64,000 nt of DNA from Globisporangium splendens (Eukaryota > Oomycota > Peronosporomycetes > Pythiales > Pythiaceae), in contig VFIW01000129.1 in assembly GCA_006386115.1 (NCBI GenBank), positions 51,095 through 115,094 of the forward strand, given 5' to 3'. The notes under the pieces are model-generated. The model made no database searches and was not told where the DNA came from. It saw only the letters and a list, made by a program, of their open reading frames with translations. Made by a program: the position numbers and the translations under genes. Every line of letters starts with the position of its first letter. Positions within the stretch are counted from its first letter, which is position 1. Shown here in pieces: positions 21,183 through 30,123 of this stretch.

Positions 21183-22736
21183 CTACATTTCCATTGCCAA
21201 CATTTCGAAATTGCGCAGAAGAATCCCCACTTGTAGATGCACTTTTCCAGTGGCGATGGTTTGGAGTCGGCATCGTTCTGCCCAAGCTGAGTTAAAAACG
21301 ACTTCGTCTGTGACAAGCTCAGGAGTGTGTCCAAGAAATCTTGCCTCCAATTCCTCTTTTGCGGAACCTATCGGTCTCCACAGCGCAACTGATAAGTGAT
21401 GCTCTCCAGGAGAAAAGGGAAGGTGGATAAATCCGTAGCCTGCCACGCTTGACTTCATGTGCGTGTCAATTTGCCAGACTTGAAAGAGCAACTTGGGCCA
21501 GCCTTGAAATGAAGCTGCGGCGAAATGCAGGTCGATCGGGTGGCTCCAGATTATTGGGTGGGTAGAAGACAATGGGTAGTCGATCTGAGTTTGCCCCAGT
21601 TGGTCTCCAGCGATGTGATGCCACATACTGCCATACTCGATCCCCCATTTGCATGCAAACCCTCCACGGCCAAAGCCTTCACCACTTGTGATATCTCCAA
21701 CTATGTGAACTTCCGGTTGGTGGACCGGAAAAAGATCCCTGAGTTTGAGCCGGCTTCCTGGTACTTCTTTCGAGCTACCAGCACGAGAATCTTGGTCTTG
21801 TTTGCGGCGTCGCAATGGCGATAACGAGCTTTTAGTTTGCTTGCTTGTACCCTGTTTTTTCGTGGACTGATTTGTGATGTTGTCGGTTTTCTCATTCTCC
21901 TGCTGTTCCAATGCATTCGATTCTGTCCCGTCAGGTTTCATGTTGACATCCATCCGCCGTGAAGACGATGACGATTGCTTATGCTCACTATCGCCGTGGT
22001 CCCTGTTGCTCCGCTGGTCAGTTTTGGCGTCCGCGATGGCTTCTTTTGCGCTTACTGCAGTCCGAGAGAGTGTCTGGTGCTGTCTGTCGCCACTGGATTC
22101 GCGAGCCGGCGTGTCTTTCCTAGACCTGAGTGTCTTCAATCCACCAAACGTGTCTTTCTTGGTCTGTGCTTTCTTCTTTTCCTTCTTTGGACTCGCTTCC
22201 AGCGCTTCTCGTGATTTCCTGAGTGAGTGAAGGCAGCCCAAAAAGAAAACGAACAAAGCCGACGATCAGAAATGCATGAAGAGGGTGACCCGCCTCGATG
22301 TAGTAAATGACACGTACGATTTGGCGTCCGGCGTTGTCGATTCATTGTGATCGTCCAAGATCGCTCGAGTGCGGGGACTCCGTATCAGCGGCTTTCTTTG
22401 ATCTGTAGCTGCAGTATCGGTCGGAATCCCTTCGTTCGTGGTCACGATGGATGCTGCATCTGGATCCTTGAGTGCATTCAAGTCAATAGCAGGTGCTTTC
22501 ATTTGTTGCTGCTTGGCTGCATTTTGCACGTCTGAATTGCCTTCGCTGCCTTGTTTGTCCTTTGAACTCGCACTCGCTTTGAAACGATTTGCAGATGCTT
22601 TGCCGTCGGCAGAAGAAGCATTTGCGCTGTCTTTTTTGCCTTGCGCTTCGCCATCGTTCGCGACCGACGCAAGACCACTGCACATGAGAACAAGTGGAAG
22701 ATAGAGAGAATATCGTATTGGACGAGCGAGTGCCAT
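21183..22736 (-). CDS. B9D2: B9 domain protein 2 with a long N-terminal extension
   Basis: Exon 1 22736-22318, intron GTACGT..CACTCAG, exon 2 22218-21183; 484 residues. The last ~175 residues are a full B9 domain of the B9D2 class: EVHIVGDITSGEGFG, CKWGIEYGSMWHHIAGDQLGQTQID, WSHPIDLHFA, FQGWPKLLFQVW, AGYGFIHLP, a late WRPIGS and VGILLRNF. B9D2 sits in the ciliary transition zone with B9D1 and MKS1 and gates entry of membrane proteins into the flagellum. Animal B9D2 is only ~175 residues, so the ~300-residue N-terminal part is unusual: a signal-peptide-like start (YSLYLPLVLMCSGLASVA) followed by Lys/Ser-rich disordered sequence. The intronic sequence also encodes a transmembrane-like stretch in another frame, so the 5' part might belong to a separate gene. 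The 3' end converges on the STAND gene with 112 bases between them. Confidence 0.8.
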
Positions 22737-23566
22737 CTTGTGAGACTGGACTCATGCATTTAATCGTACCTCAACGCTTTGTCTGCCGCATTAGCTGACG
22801 GCTGCTTCGCCTCACCACTTCACAAACCTTTGCTCCTTGGCGATGTGAGCTTTTTCAGCATGCTGCGGACTATTCTTCAAGCAGGATGTGTGCTCTCTGC
22901 GATCTTTTGCTGTTCCTGCGATGCGATTTGAAGAGGCGTGCGAAGCGAATCTAAATCCTTTTCCTTCTCCGCTATCTTTGGGTTGCGTGCCACCACTCAT
23001 CGAAGTGCTGCCACATCACACAAACCAAGAAAAAAAACAAAAACAAAAAACATCAAGAATGCGCCACGCGACTTGAGAGCTGACGAACGGTGGTGCATGC
23101 GTTTTGTTTCAGCAGCGTGCTTCCCATATTTTCTCTATTTATTTCTTAGCTAGAAGGAACAAAAGGTGCAGCAAGCGATTCACAACGAAGAGCAAAAACA
23201 TAAAAGCACCAGCAACGACAGCAGCAGCATCAACGACAGCCTGAGGAGGACACGCATGCCCCTCTCTCCACCCACGGTGATCAAGTCCATTTCTTTTTTT
23301 CTATCGGGGTTTTGTTGTTTCTTGGACGATTTTCGCTGCTACGGCATTGCTGTTTCCTTCATCTCTTCTTCTTCTTCTTCTGCCATGCTTCTCGGCTCGC
23401 TGTTCGCGTTGCACTCCGCCCACACTCGCTCTTCATGCATGCGCATCAAACCAACAAACAGCTCTTCAATGCTTGATGGCGCTGCTGACGCACACACACA
23501 CTTGAAAAGAGAATGAGCGGATGCAGAGCATGGTCGTCGTCGACCCTGCGCAACAATGAAGGCTGC
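22737..23566. other. Gap between B9D2 and the mS38 gene
   Basis: 830 bases upstream of B9D2 and downstream of the next minus-strand gene. It holds A-rich and CA/TTC microsatellite-like runs (for example TCTTCTTCTTC near 23365-23380) and no convincing frame. Confidence 0.5.
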
Positions 23567-24061
23567 CTAGTTCTTCTTGGTGCGCATGCGCAGCGCTTTC
23601 TTGCGCTTGCGGTGCTTGTGCTTGTTCATCTTCTTTCGTCTCTTCTTGAGCACACTGTCCGCAAAGTAGCCGTAGGTCATGTCCATTTCGCGGAGCAGTT
23701 CGTCAACGCCGTGGGTGCTAGATTCACGGAGCGGCAGGTTGTCGGAAAGCGCGCTGAGCATGCCCGAGGTGTCCCAGAGATCCTCCGAGCAGGTCAACAA
23801 CGACGACGACGACGCCTTGGTGTCGCGCGCATCTTGCAGCGGGAACGAGCCGACCTTCCACATGTCCGAGGGGTCCATGCGCGCGTACTTTTCGAGCCAC
23901 ACCGCTGGATCATCACCTTCAAAGCCGTTGCTGCGCACCGGGAACGACGGCTCCGAGAAGATGTTGTTCGCACCAGTGGACATGAACGCGCGGCGGCTGC
24001 CGACGGCCGAGGTCAGCGGCGCGCGGCGCGAGAGCAGGGTTCGCGCAGCACGGAGCGCCAT
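23567..24061 (-). CDS. Mitochondrial small ribosomal subunit protein mS38 (AURKAIP1/COX24-like)
   Basis: Intronless, 164 residues. The N-terminus is Arg- and Ala-rich without acids (MALRAARTLLSRRAP), a typical mitochondrial targeting presequence. The C-terminus has the diagnostic Lys/Arg motif of the mS38/COX24 family: VLKKRRKKMNKHKHRKRKK, then a short basic tail. In fungi and animals this basic helix binds the small-subunit rRNA of the mitoribosome and is needed for mitochondrial translation. The middle is acidic and poorly conserved, normal for the family. ATG 24061 begins the presequence and no upstream ATG extends it. Confidence 0.8.
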   Translation of the reverse strand: MALRAARTLLSRRAPLTSAVGSRRAFMSTGANNIFSEPSFPVRSNGFEGDDPAVWLEKYARMDPSDMWKVGSFPLQDARDTKASSSSLLTCSEDLWDTSGMLSALSDNLPLRESSTHGVDELLREMDMTYGYFADSVLKKRRKKMNKHKHRKRKKALRMRTKKN

Positions 24062-25425
24062 GGTGAGCGTCTTGCGGCGGAGTGGCGAGTGTCAACGACC
24101 GACAGTAGCGCTGTAAAGGAAGAAGGTTTCCTTCGCGCTCCGCTTGCCTTTCTCTTCGTCGCTTCTTCGCACTTGGTGAGGGGAGCGAAACGGATGGAAG
24201 AACGAACCCGCAACAAACGGGATCCGTTCTCACAGGGAGCGACATACCAATGATATGCGCTGTCAGAGGTTTATGCGTTATGAATCCGAAATAGCTTTAG
24301 ACAGGAAGAGACTGGACGTGTAAATGTTTCGCAGAAGCAGTACAGTGAAAATGCGGTATAAGAGCAATCTCAGTAAAACTCATTGACACACTGTTTGCCT
24401 GTTTATGGTTGCCTGTCTTGTTTTAGGGAGGTTTATATTAGCAGCACTTGCATGTTGGGTTTATTCGTCAGGACAGACTGATTAATTTCTTTAGGCAGTG
24501 GGGACCCTTATTAAGTTGGGGAGCCCTGGCAGTGTCGAGCAAGGGGTCTGCAAAGTGACCACACAGCTTCCGTTTTATGTTTGAAGCACGGATTGTCCAA
24601 ACCCCTCTGTGAAACTGGTCGTTAATTCACCATACCATAATTTCTCCGACCGTCTGATAGATCCGACGCCCCTGCTCCGACGCACACATTCAGCAGGGGC
24701 CATTATTAAGTGCAATTATAAAGTAGGTTCTGAAAGGCAGCACTGAGTTGGGGTTGGGAAAGGGGAATATGAATGGATGCATGAAAATAAAACGAGTGAA
24801 AGGACATTTTGACTGATGTTTGATAGGCAAAGTTAGAGGGCTCGAAACGGTCTGCAGGCTGAGAAAAACGAGAAAAACGTTTTCCACACAAAAAAGGACA
24901 AAAACATACAGGAGAGATGTGCTCTCCACAGAGGAAATTGCCAAATGAGCCCAACAAACGGCGTGAAGAGGTCACTAATAGAGTTTGAAATTGTGCCTTC
25001 CATTACCACTCGTCAATTAGTGCGCTTCTATGTATTTAAGCCCGCTTTATTTGTAAGATATGGACAGGAAGCGTTTGTGAATTGCGCCAGCTCCCCTTCG
25101 CTCGACATTCGCGATTTATTTCTTCTACCACGCAGGTCGACACCGCTCCCTCCAAGCCGGCACCTGGAGACACAAGACACGAGTTATCTGCGTCGAGGGG
25201 TCGATACCCTCTGCCGGCATAGTGTGCATGCATGTGAATATGTATGCGTATGAATGCTCATGAATGTGTGTGTTTATGGAATGTATTTTGGCGCACTATG
25301 TCTCGAGTTTACGTTGAACTTTGTGTGCGACGTGTTGTTGTTAACATTGTTGCATAAGCTTGTGCTAATATGAACCTCAACCAATCCAACGAAGTGTGTG
25401 AGCAAACCAAACCGTGTTATTTGTG
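24062..25425. other. Intergenic region, no gene recognised
   Basis: 1.36 kb of AT-rich sequence with only short frames. No tRNA, LTR end or protein domain could be recognised. Confidence 0.5.
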
Positions 25426-25944
25426 TTATTGTGGATTTTCACTGTTGCCCTTGCTTGCTTCGTATTCAATATAGGTTCGACGAACCAGAGCACGGTGCTC
25501 CTTGTTGAATTGGACAATCAGCGATTGCGGTAGGTTCTCGCGCGGCTCGTACTCCGGCATCCAGTCAACCAGGTAGTAAGTCTTCGTCCCCTCCCTCACG
25601 CAATCCAAGACTTCTCGAACGCTGTGAAGCTGTTCGCTGGCCAGGCTACCATCGGCAGACCACTCAGCATCGTCGCTCGCGTCCGTGTCGTCCGCCGGTG
25701 GAGCAACCCACTCGCGCAGATGCTCCAGCTCGGTCATACGTGTGCCGCGCTTGGCAAGGGAGAGGAAGATAACGTACAGAGCCTCACGCAGGTCATTTGA
25801 ATGGCTTGATGCCGCGTTGAGGGTGGTCCGGAGGTGGCGTAGTGCTTGGTCGCGGATACGGACGCCGGCCGAGTTCGCGTACATCACACAGAGACCCTTA
25901 AACTCGGCCCCGGAGCTGATGTTGTTCTTCGTAGGGGGCTTCAT
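25426..25944 (-). CDS. Small chromodomain-like protein next to the Crypton
   Basis: 172 residues from ATG 25944. The first ~90 residues are helical and unassigned, followed by an acidic linker (PADDTDASDDAEW). Residues ~125-165 resemble a chromodomain: VREVLDCVREG, TYYLVDWMPEYEPRENLPQS, then LIVQFNKEH, matching the pattern in which a beta strand with a Tyr-Leu-Val-Asp-Trp core precedes a C-terminal helix. Chromodomains bind methylated histone tails and also occur at the ends of some retroelement integrases. Neither an integrase nor a transposase is fused here. It may be an independent host gene or a domesticated transposon piece. Transcription and the upstream exon structure are unknown. Confidence 0.45.
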   Translation of the reverse strand: MKPPTKNNISSGAEFKGLCVMYANSAGVRIRDQALRHLRTTLNAASSHSNDLREALYVIFLSLAKRGTRMTELEHLREWVAPPADDTDASDDAEWSADGSLASEQLHSVREVLDCVREGTKTYYLVDWMPEYEPRENLPQSLIVQFNKEHRALVRRTYIEYEASKGNSENPQ

Positions 25945-26200
25945 ATTGTTGTTGTTGTTGATGATGATGTAGTTGCAGGAGGCGGCGAAATGCGAAATGA
26001 GCACGATGAGCGGCGCGCGCGATGCAACACACCGGAGCCAGTCCTTGTGATGTGCAAGGCATCAGTTCACGCGAATGCTGAGGGAGCGATACCCTCAATT
26101 GGCAACCAGCAAATGAAAGGAAAAGTATATTCAATGGAGTTAAAATGTAAGTGCTGCATACATGTGTTGCTTGTGTGAGAGCGTGGTCAAATGGTGGGTA

Positions 26201-28304
26201 TTACGAGTCTGACTGCTGACTGAACACAACTACTTCAAGGATGTCTTGCGTGAAAGCCGGGACAGGAGCCAAAATCTTGCATGCAGTGAGGAGTTTGCGG
26301 TGGTGTGTTATTTTATCGCTGAGTGCGCCAGAGCGATGGAGTACGCGCAGGTGGTTGAGCACGGCATTGCTTCCCTTCAACGATATCCCCCTAGCGCGGA
26401 GAAATTCGAGCACGCTGCTTTCTGCTTTCGATCCCAGCACCAGATCTCGGTAACTCTGCGCTTGGCTGTCGAGAGCAAAACCGTCTTCGAGGAAGAGCTT
26501 CATGAATGCGACCAGCAACTCCGCATCCGACTTCTTCTGCTTGTCGCCCTACACGCTCCACATCCGTGGCACATGTGCGTCCCACAAGAACCAAGTAGTC
26601 TTCAGGTGAGTTACTGCTTGATGCGTCTTTCTTATTTCGGTTCGCTAGCAACGGGAACTTCTTCGTGCTGACGCTTCTCTTTTCTAGGTGACTGTGTCCC
26701 ATTTAGTTCAGCTTCTAACGCATCCATGCGTACATCTTGGTGCTTGGCATGCTGGATAAAGTGATCAATGACAGACGCTTGGTGACGAATGATAGAGGAT
26801 TCCTCTGTGACCTTGGGTGCTTGTTTGCTTGACTTGCGTGGATTGGTTTCTTCTTCTGTACAGGAACTCGGGATGGCGACAAGATGCGTAGACCACGACA
26901 GCAAATCGGCAGCCGTGCAGTCTGACTCCAACACACAAGTCTCCAGGCGCTTGATCGCTGGTTCTTCAGGGTTGATCTCCTTCAGCAGCGGATAGTGGCG
27001 GGTAAGGTAAGCAGTGAGAACGTCGAGCGCGCGCTGGTTCACGTTAAATCCTGTCGTGCTGAGGCCCTTGCACGCCGTGCACAGCAGATCCTGCACACTC
27101 TTGATCCGATCATGTGTCTGTGTGTCAAACCACGTCAAGTCCAACAAAGAAATCGAGTCATTAACCTGCCAGCCGCTCAAGGTTTTCGGCACCTTGTGAT
27201 CTCTTTGGTGGTATTGAACGCGTATCTGAACCCCTTGTTTGTCGTGCTCATGTTCCAAGCTCCACGGTCGAAGGTCCAGCGTGCCGTAAGGTCGGCAGAT
27301 CCGCTCGCGTGCTGGGCGCCGCCTCGACGGAATGAATGCGACGTCAGTTGCTCGAGGACACCGACGGAGTTTGCAATTCGATCCAGAAACCGGTTCACGT
27401 GACTGTGGATTGTCGGCGCGATGTCGGCAGCATCGGTATTCGGAGGTTGGAGCTCGACGTAGGCGTCTCCGTTGTCGATGATCTCCAGCAGTGGTGTCGT
27501 TGGTCCAAGCGAAAGCGCAGCTTGAGTCGGCTGCTCAGGAAGATTGTAACGGTTTGGGGTCTTCTTGAGATCTGATTGGTCGAAAGTCGGAAAGTCGGAA
27601 CTTGATTGGCTGAAAGTCGGGGACGATGGCTTGGACTCGGAGGAGGGGGTGGCAACTTGATGGCAAAATGGAAAGTGAATTGAATGGAGGACTTAGTTCG
27701 CTAGCGCTACGTCTAAGCCTCCCTGCATGCATGCCTATCCTTTTCTTCAGCTGATTCGACTTTTCTTCCTATCCAGGTGTCCTACCTGCACCTGTATTTT
27801 TATCTGACTAGTTCCATATAACTGTATATATTAGTGTTACATATGGATGAGAGCCTGACCTCGGACTCGAGGTCAGGCACACGTTACACACGCCACGACG
27901 CTCCGCACGCTAGGCACGTGCGAAGTCAGGCACATACCGATTCTACGCGCGTGCCTGGCGTGCGAGGTCAGGCACACGTGACAAAGATTGTCGAGCAAGT
28001 CCGAGCGTCAAATCAGACGCACGCCAAAAGAGATACCATAGGAGACACAGCAAAGCTGCATCTTGGTAGTCACTAGACGAACACGCATTGCTATACAAAA
28101 ATACATCATTTTGCTCAAATCCATCTTTGTACAAGCAGTGGCTTTCTTAGCAAATCCGCCGCCCTCTCTTTTTACACAGAAATTCCCTAGCGTCCTTCCC
28201 ATCTTTAGCAATCGAGTTTCCAACGATGCTCGGTGCTGAGGAAATTGCTCGGACAGCCAGATCTTCACCTGCCAGTAGTACTGCATAGCAGAATGACGGG
28301 CAAG
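26201..28304 (-). mobile_element. Crypton tyrosine-recombinase element, middle and C-terminal parts, decayed
   Basis: Minus-strand fragments in element order: 28304-~28000 (RHSAMQYYWQVK, LLKMGRTLGNF, EGGGFAKK, then DYQDAALLCLLWYLFWRASDL with the first catalytic Arg), a gap of GC-rich repeats at 27850-27980, then ~27575-27190 with HSFRRGGAQHA (the His-x-x-Arg box) and FDRGAWNMSTTNKGFRYAF (catalytic Tyr region). A frameshift near 27190-27200 leads into 27258-26632 (KVPKTLSGWQVND...), and 26518-26201 holds a C-terminal helical region. These motifs define the YR recombinase of Crypton DNA transposons, which move by a circular intermediate and are well known in oomycetes. Frameshifts and the repeat-filled gap make it inactive. 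Confidence 0.75.
27853..27981. repeat. Hairpin and short repeats of a GAGGTCAGGCACA unit
   Basis: A perfect inverted repeat with 11-base arms (gcctgacctcg at 27853-27863, its complement at 27868-27878) encloses a 4-base loop. Two further degenerate copies of the right arm plus flank occur at about 27921 (cgaagtcaggcaca) and 27964 (cgaggtcaggcacacgtgac). The unit sits in the Crypton where the central part of the recombinase should be. Confidence 0.6.
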
Positions 28305-28954
28305 TGTAATGGGCCACAACCAGCCATTACATGAAGGTGGATCTGTTCCCAGATCTAGTGTGTCACACACCACCTTCAGCGTGCATTGTGGAGACACAAA
28401 TGACAAAGGGATTACGGTAAGACAGTCCCCACATGCACGTGTGACGTCATTCGATGACGTCACGAGTGTTCTCTGTGCTGATCAGTGCAGAATGTTGTTC
28501 TCATGTACTAATCAGTACTGAGCAATGACATCCATGTACTAATCAAGTACTGAGTGATGGTTCCTGCTTGGGAAACTGGGCTGGCGACGAGACCGACGTG
28601 TCTCTGCCGCCTGAAGTGAGTGGCGCGAGCCAATCACTTTGCAGGGATTTTAAATAAGACTTGAAGTTCAAGCTTCTGGAAGATCCCGTAGGTTCAACCT
28701 CAGTGTACCCAAGGTTTTATATATCAGATTCATAGGTTTTATTGTGTATATTTAGGTTTTAGTTATAAAACCTGTAGGATCCCTTGGGGTTCATTTGTAA
28801 GTAGCGACAGGAACCATAACCATTTTTAATTCAGTTGCAAATTTTCCTCCAAGCCCTCAAGTCTTCTTCCTCCCTCCAAGTCGGGAGATCGCTTCCTCTG
28901 GCACAAGCGTGTGTGCCGTGTTTGAGGGACTGTTTGGAACAGCGCCCTCTTACA
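28305..28954 (+). repeat. 5' LTR of the gypsy element
   Basis: 650 bases bounded by the inverted termini TGTAA (28305) and TTACA (ending 28954). U3 holds a perfect inverted repeat (GTGACGTCAT arms around a 3-base centre) at 28441-28463, that is, two TGACGTCA bZIP/CRE palindromes. A ~22-base direct repeat with the core CATGTACTAATCA follows at 28501 and 28532. The left boundary is inferred from where Crypton coding sequence ends. Confidence 0.65.
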
Positions 28955-28956
28955 CC

Positions 28957-28964
28957 TGGTAGCA
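28957..28964 (+). promoter_or_regulatory. Primer-binding site candidate
   Basis: TGGTAGCA two bases after the LTR. It is complementary to the CCA-tailed 3' end expected of an initiator-Met-type tRNA. The match beyond eight bases is poor. Confidence 0.5.
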
Positions 28965-29073
28965 CTTCGAGCGGTCCTTCCAACGACCCAGTGAAGTGAA
29001 GAGGTTTGACGACGCGGCTTTAAGCACGTCGAGCATTCCTGTCGAAGACCCTGCGAGCATCCTTGTTCGGAAC

Positions 29074-30123
29074 ATGGATGCTACAGGAACCCCACTCGGT
29101 CCAGCAGTACCGGAAACTGTCGAGTTGACTATTGAGGGTTTCCCTCATCTGTCTTCTCATGAGTGGATGGCGCTTGAGCGCATGCGAGATGTCATCGGAG
29201 AGGCTGCTGTGGTCAGTCTGCTTCGATCGGCATCTCCGGAGGACCAGAAGAGCGCGGTGGTCAGCTTCATGCACCACGAGATCATGTCCTCCCGGAAGCA
29301 GGTCGCAACCCCTGTTTCCTCACTCAGGACGGTGCCACTGAAGCTTGACGTCTCTCCGTATCGCGGCGGAGAGAACGAGCCTCTCTCACGATGGTTCGTC
29401 GAGTTGGATGCAGCGATCACTGCAAGGCAACTGCGAGACCCTTCGCAGCAAGTGTTGTTCGCGATGTCCAACCTTGCGGGTCGTGCGAAGAGCTGGGCGT
29501 ATGGCAAGCATTTAGCCGGTCTAGACTGCTTCCCCAGCTACGACCACTTCAAGACTGAACTCAAGAAGGTGTTTGAACCTCCACAGAGTGAGTTCCGTGC
29601 GCGCGCCGAGTTCCTCAAGCTTCGTCAAGGCCGTTTCGACCTTCACTCGTATGCACAACGTGCTCGTTACTTGGTGTTGAGTATCATTGACGAGCCGATT
29701 GACGTTCCGACGCAAGTCGTGACGTTCATGACGGGTCTGAACGATGGTCCGATTCGGAACCAACTGTTCCGCGAGTGTCCGAAGACGCTGGACGAAGCTA
29801 TCGAACGTGCGATGCAAGAAGAGTTCAGCATCAAGCAAGCGAAATTCCATGGGTTTGCGTCGAGACCAATGCGGCAATCAAATGCCGTGCATGATGGCCC
29901 CAAGCCCATGGACATCTCGTACATTTCCACGCCTGGAAATGAGCGTCCTCGAAACGATGGGAAGTGTTTCCGTTGCGGGAAGCCGGGTCACATTGCTCGG
30001 AACTGCAAGGTGTCTTTGCCGGGTCGGCAAACGACACAGGGTGCTCGTTCGAACAACCACGATCGTTCTTACGGTCGTCGGTTCGAGCGGTCACCTGGGC
30101 CAAAAAACGGGAATGGACAGTAG
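29074..30123 (+). CDS. Gag-like protein of the gypsy element
   Basis: 350 residues from ATG 29074; the frame is open further upstream without an ATG. The central region has the retrotransposon-gag pattern (EPLSRWFVELDAAI, later LKLRQGRFDLHSYAQRARYL). Near the C-terminus lies one zinc knuckle, CFRCGKPGHIARNC, which binds nucleic acid during particle assembly. A basic, Asn/Gly-rich tail follows up to the TAG at 30121-30123. The pol frame overlaps this end in the -1 frame. No internal stop is seen. Confidence 0.8.
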   Translation: MDATGTPLGPAVPETVELTIEGFPHLSSHEWMALERMRDVIGEAAVVSLLRSASPEDQKSAVVSFMHHEIMSSRKQVATPVSSLRTVPLKLDVSPYRGGENEPLSRWFVELDAAITARQLRDPSQQVLFAMSNLAGRAKSWAYGKHLAGLDCFPSYDHFKTELKKVFEPPQSEFRARAEFLKLRQGRFDLHSYAQRARYLVLSIIDEPIDVPTQVVTFMTGLNDGPIRNQLFRECPKTLDEAIERAMQEEFSIKQAKFHGFASRPMRQSNAVHDGPKPMDISYISTPGNERPRNDGKCFRCGKPGHIARNCKVSLPGRQTTQGARSNNHDRSYGRRFERSPGPKNGNGQ

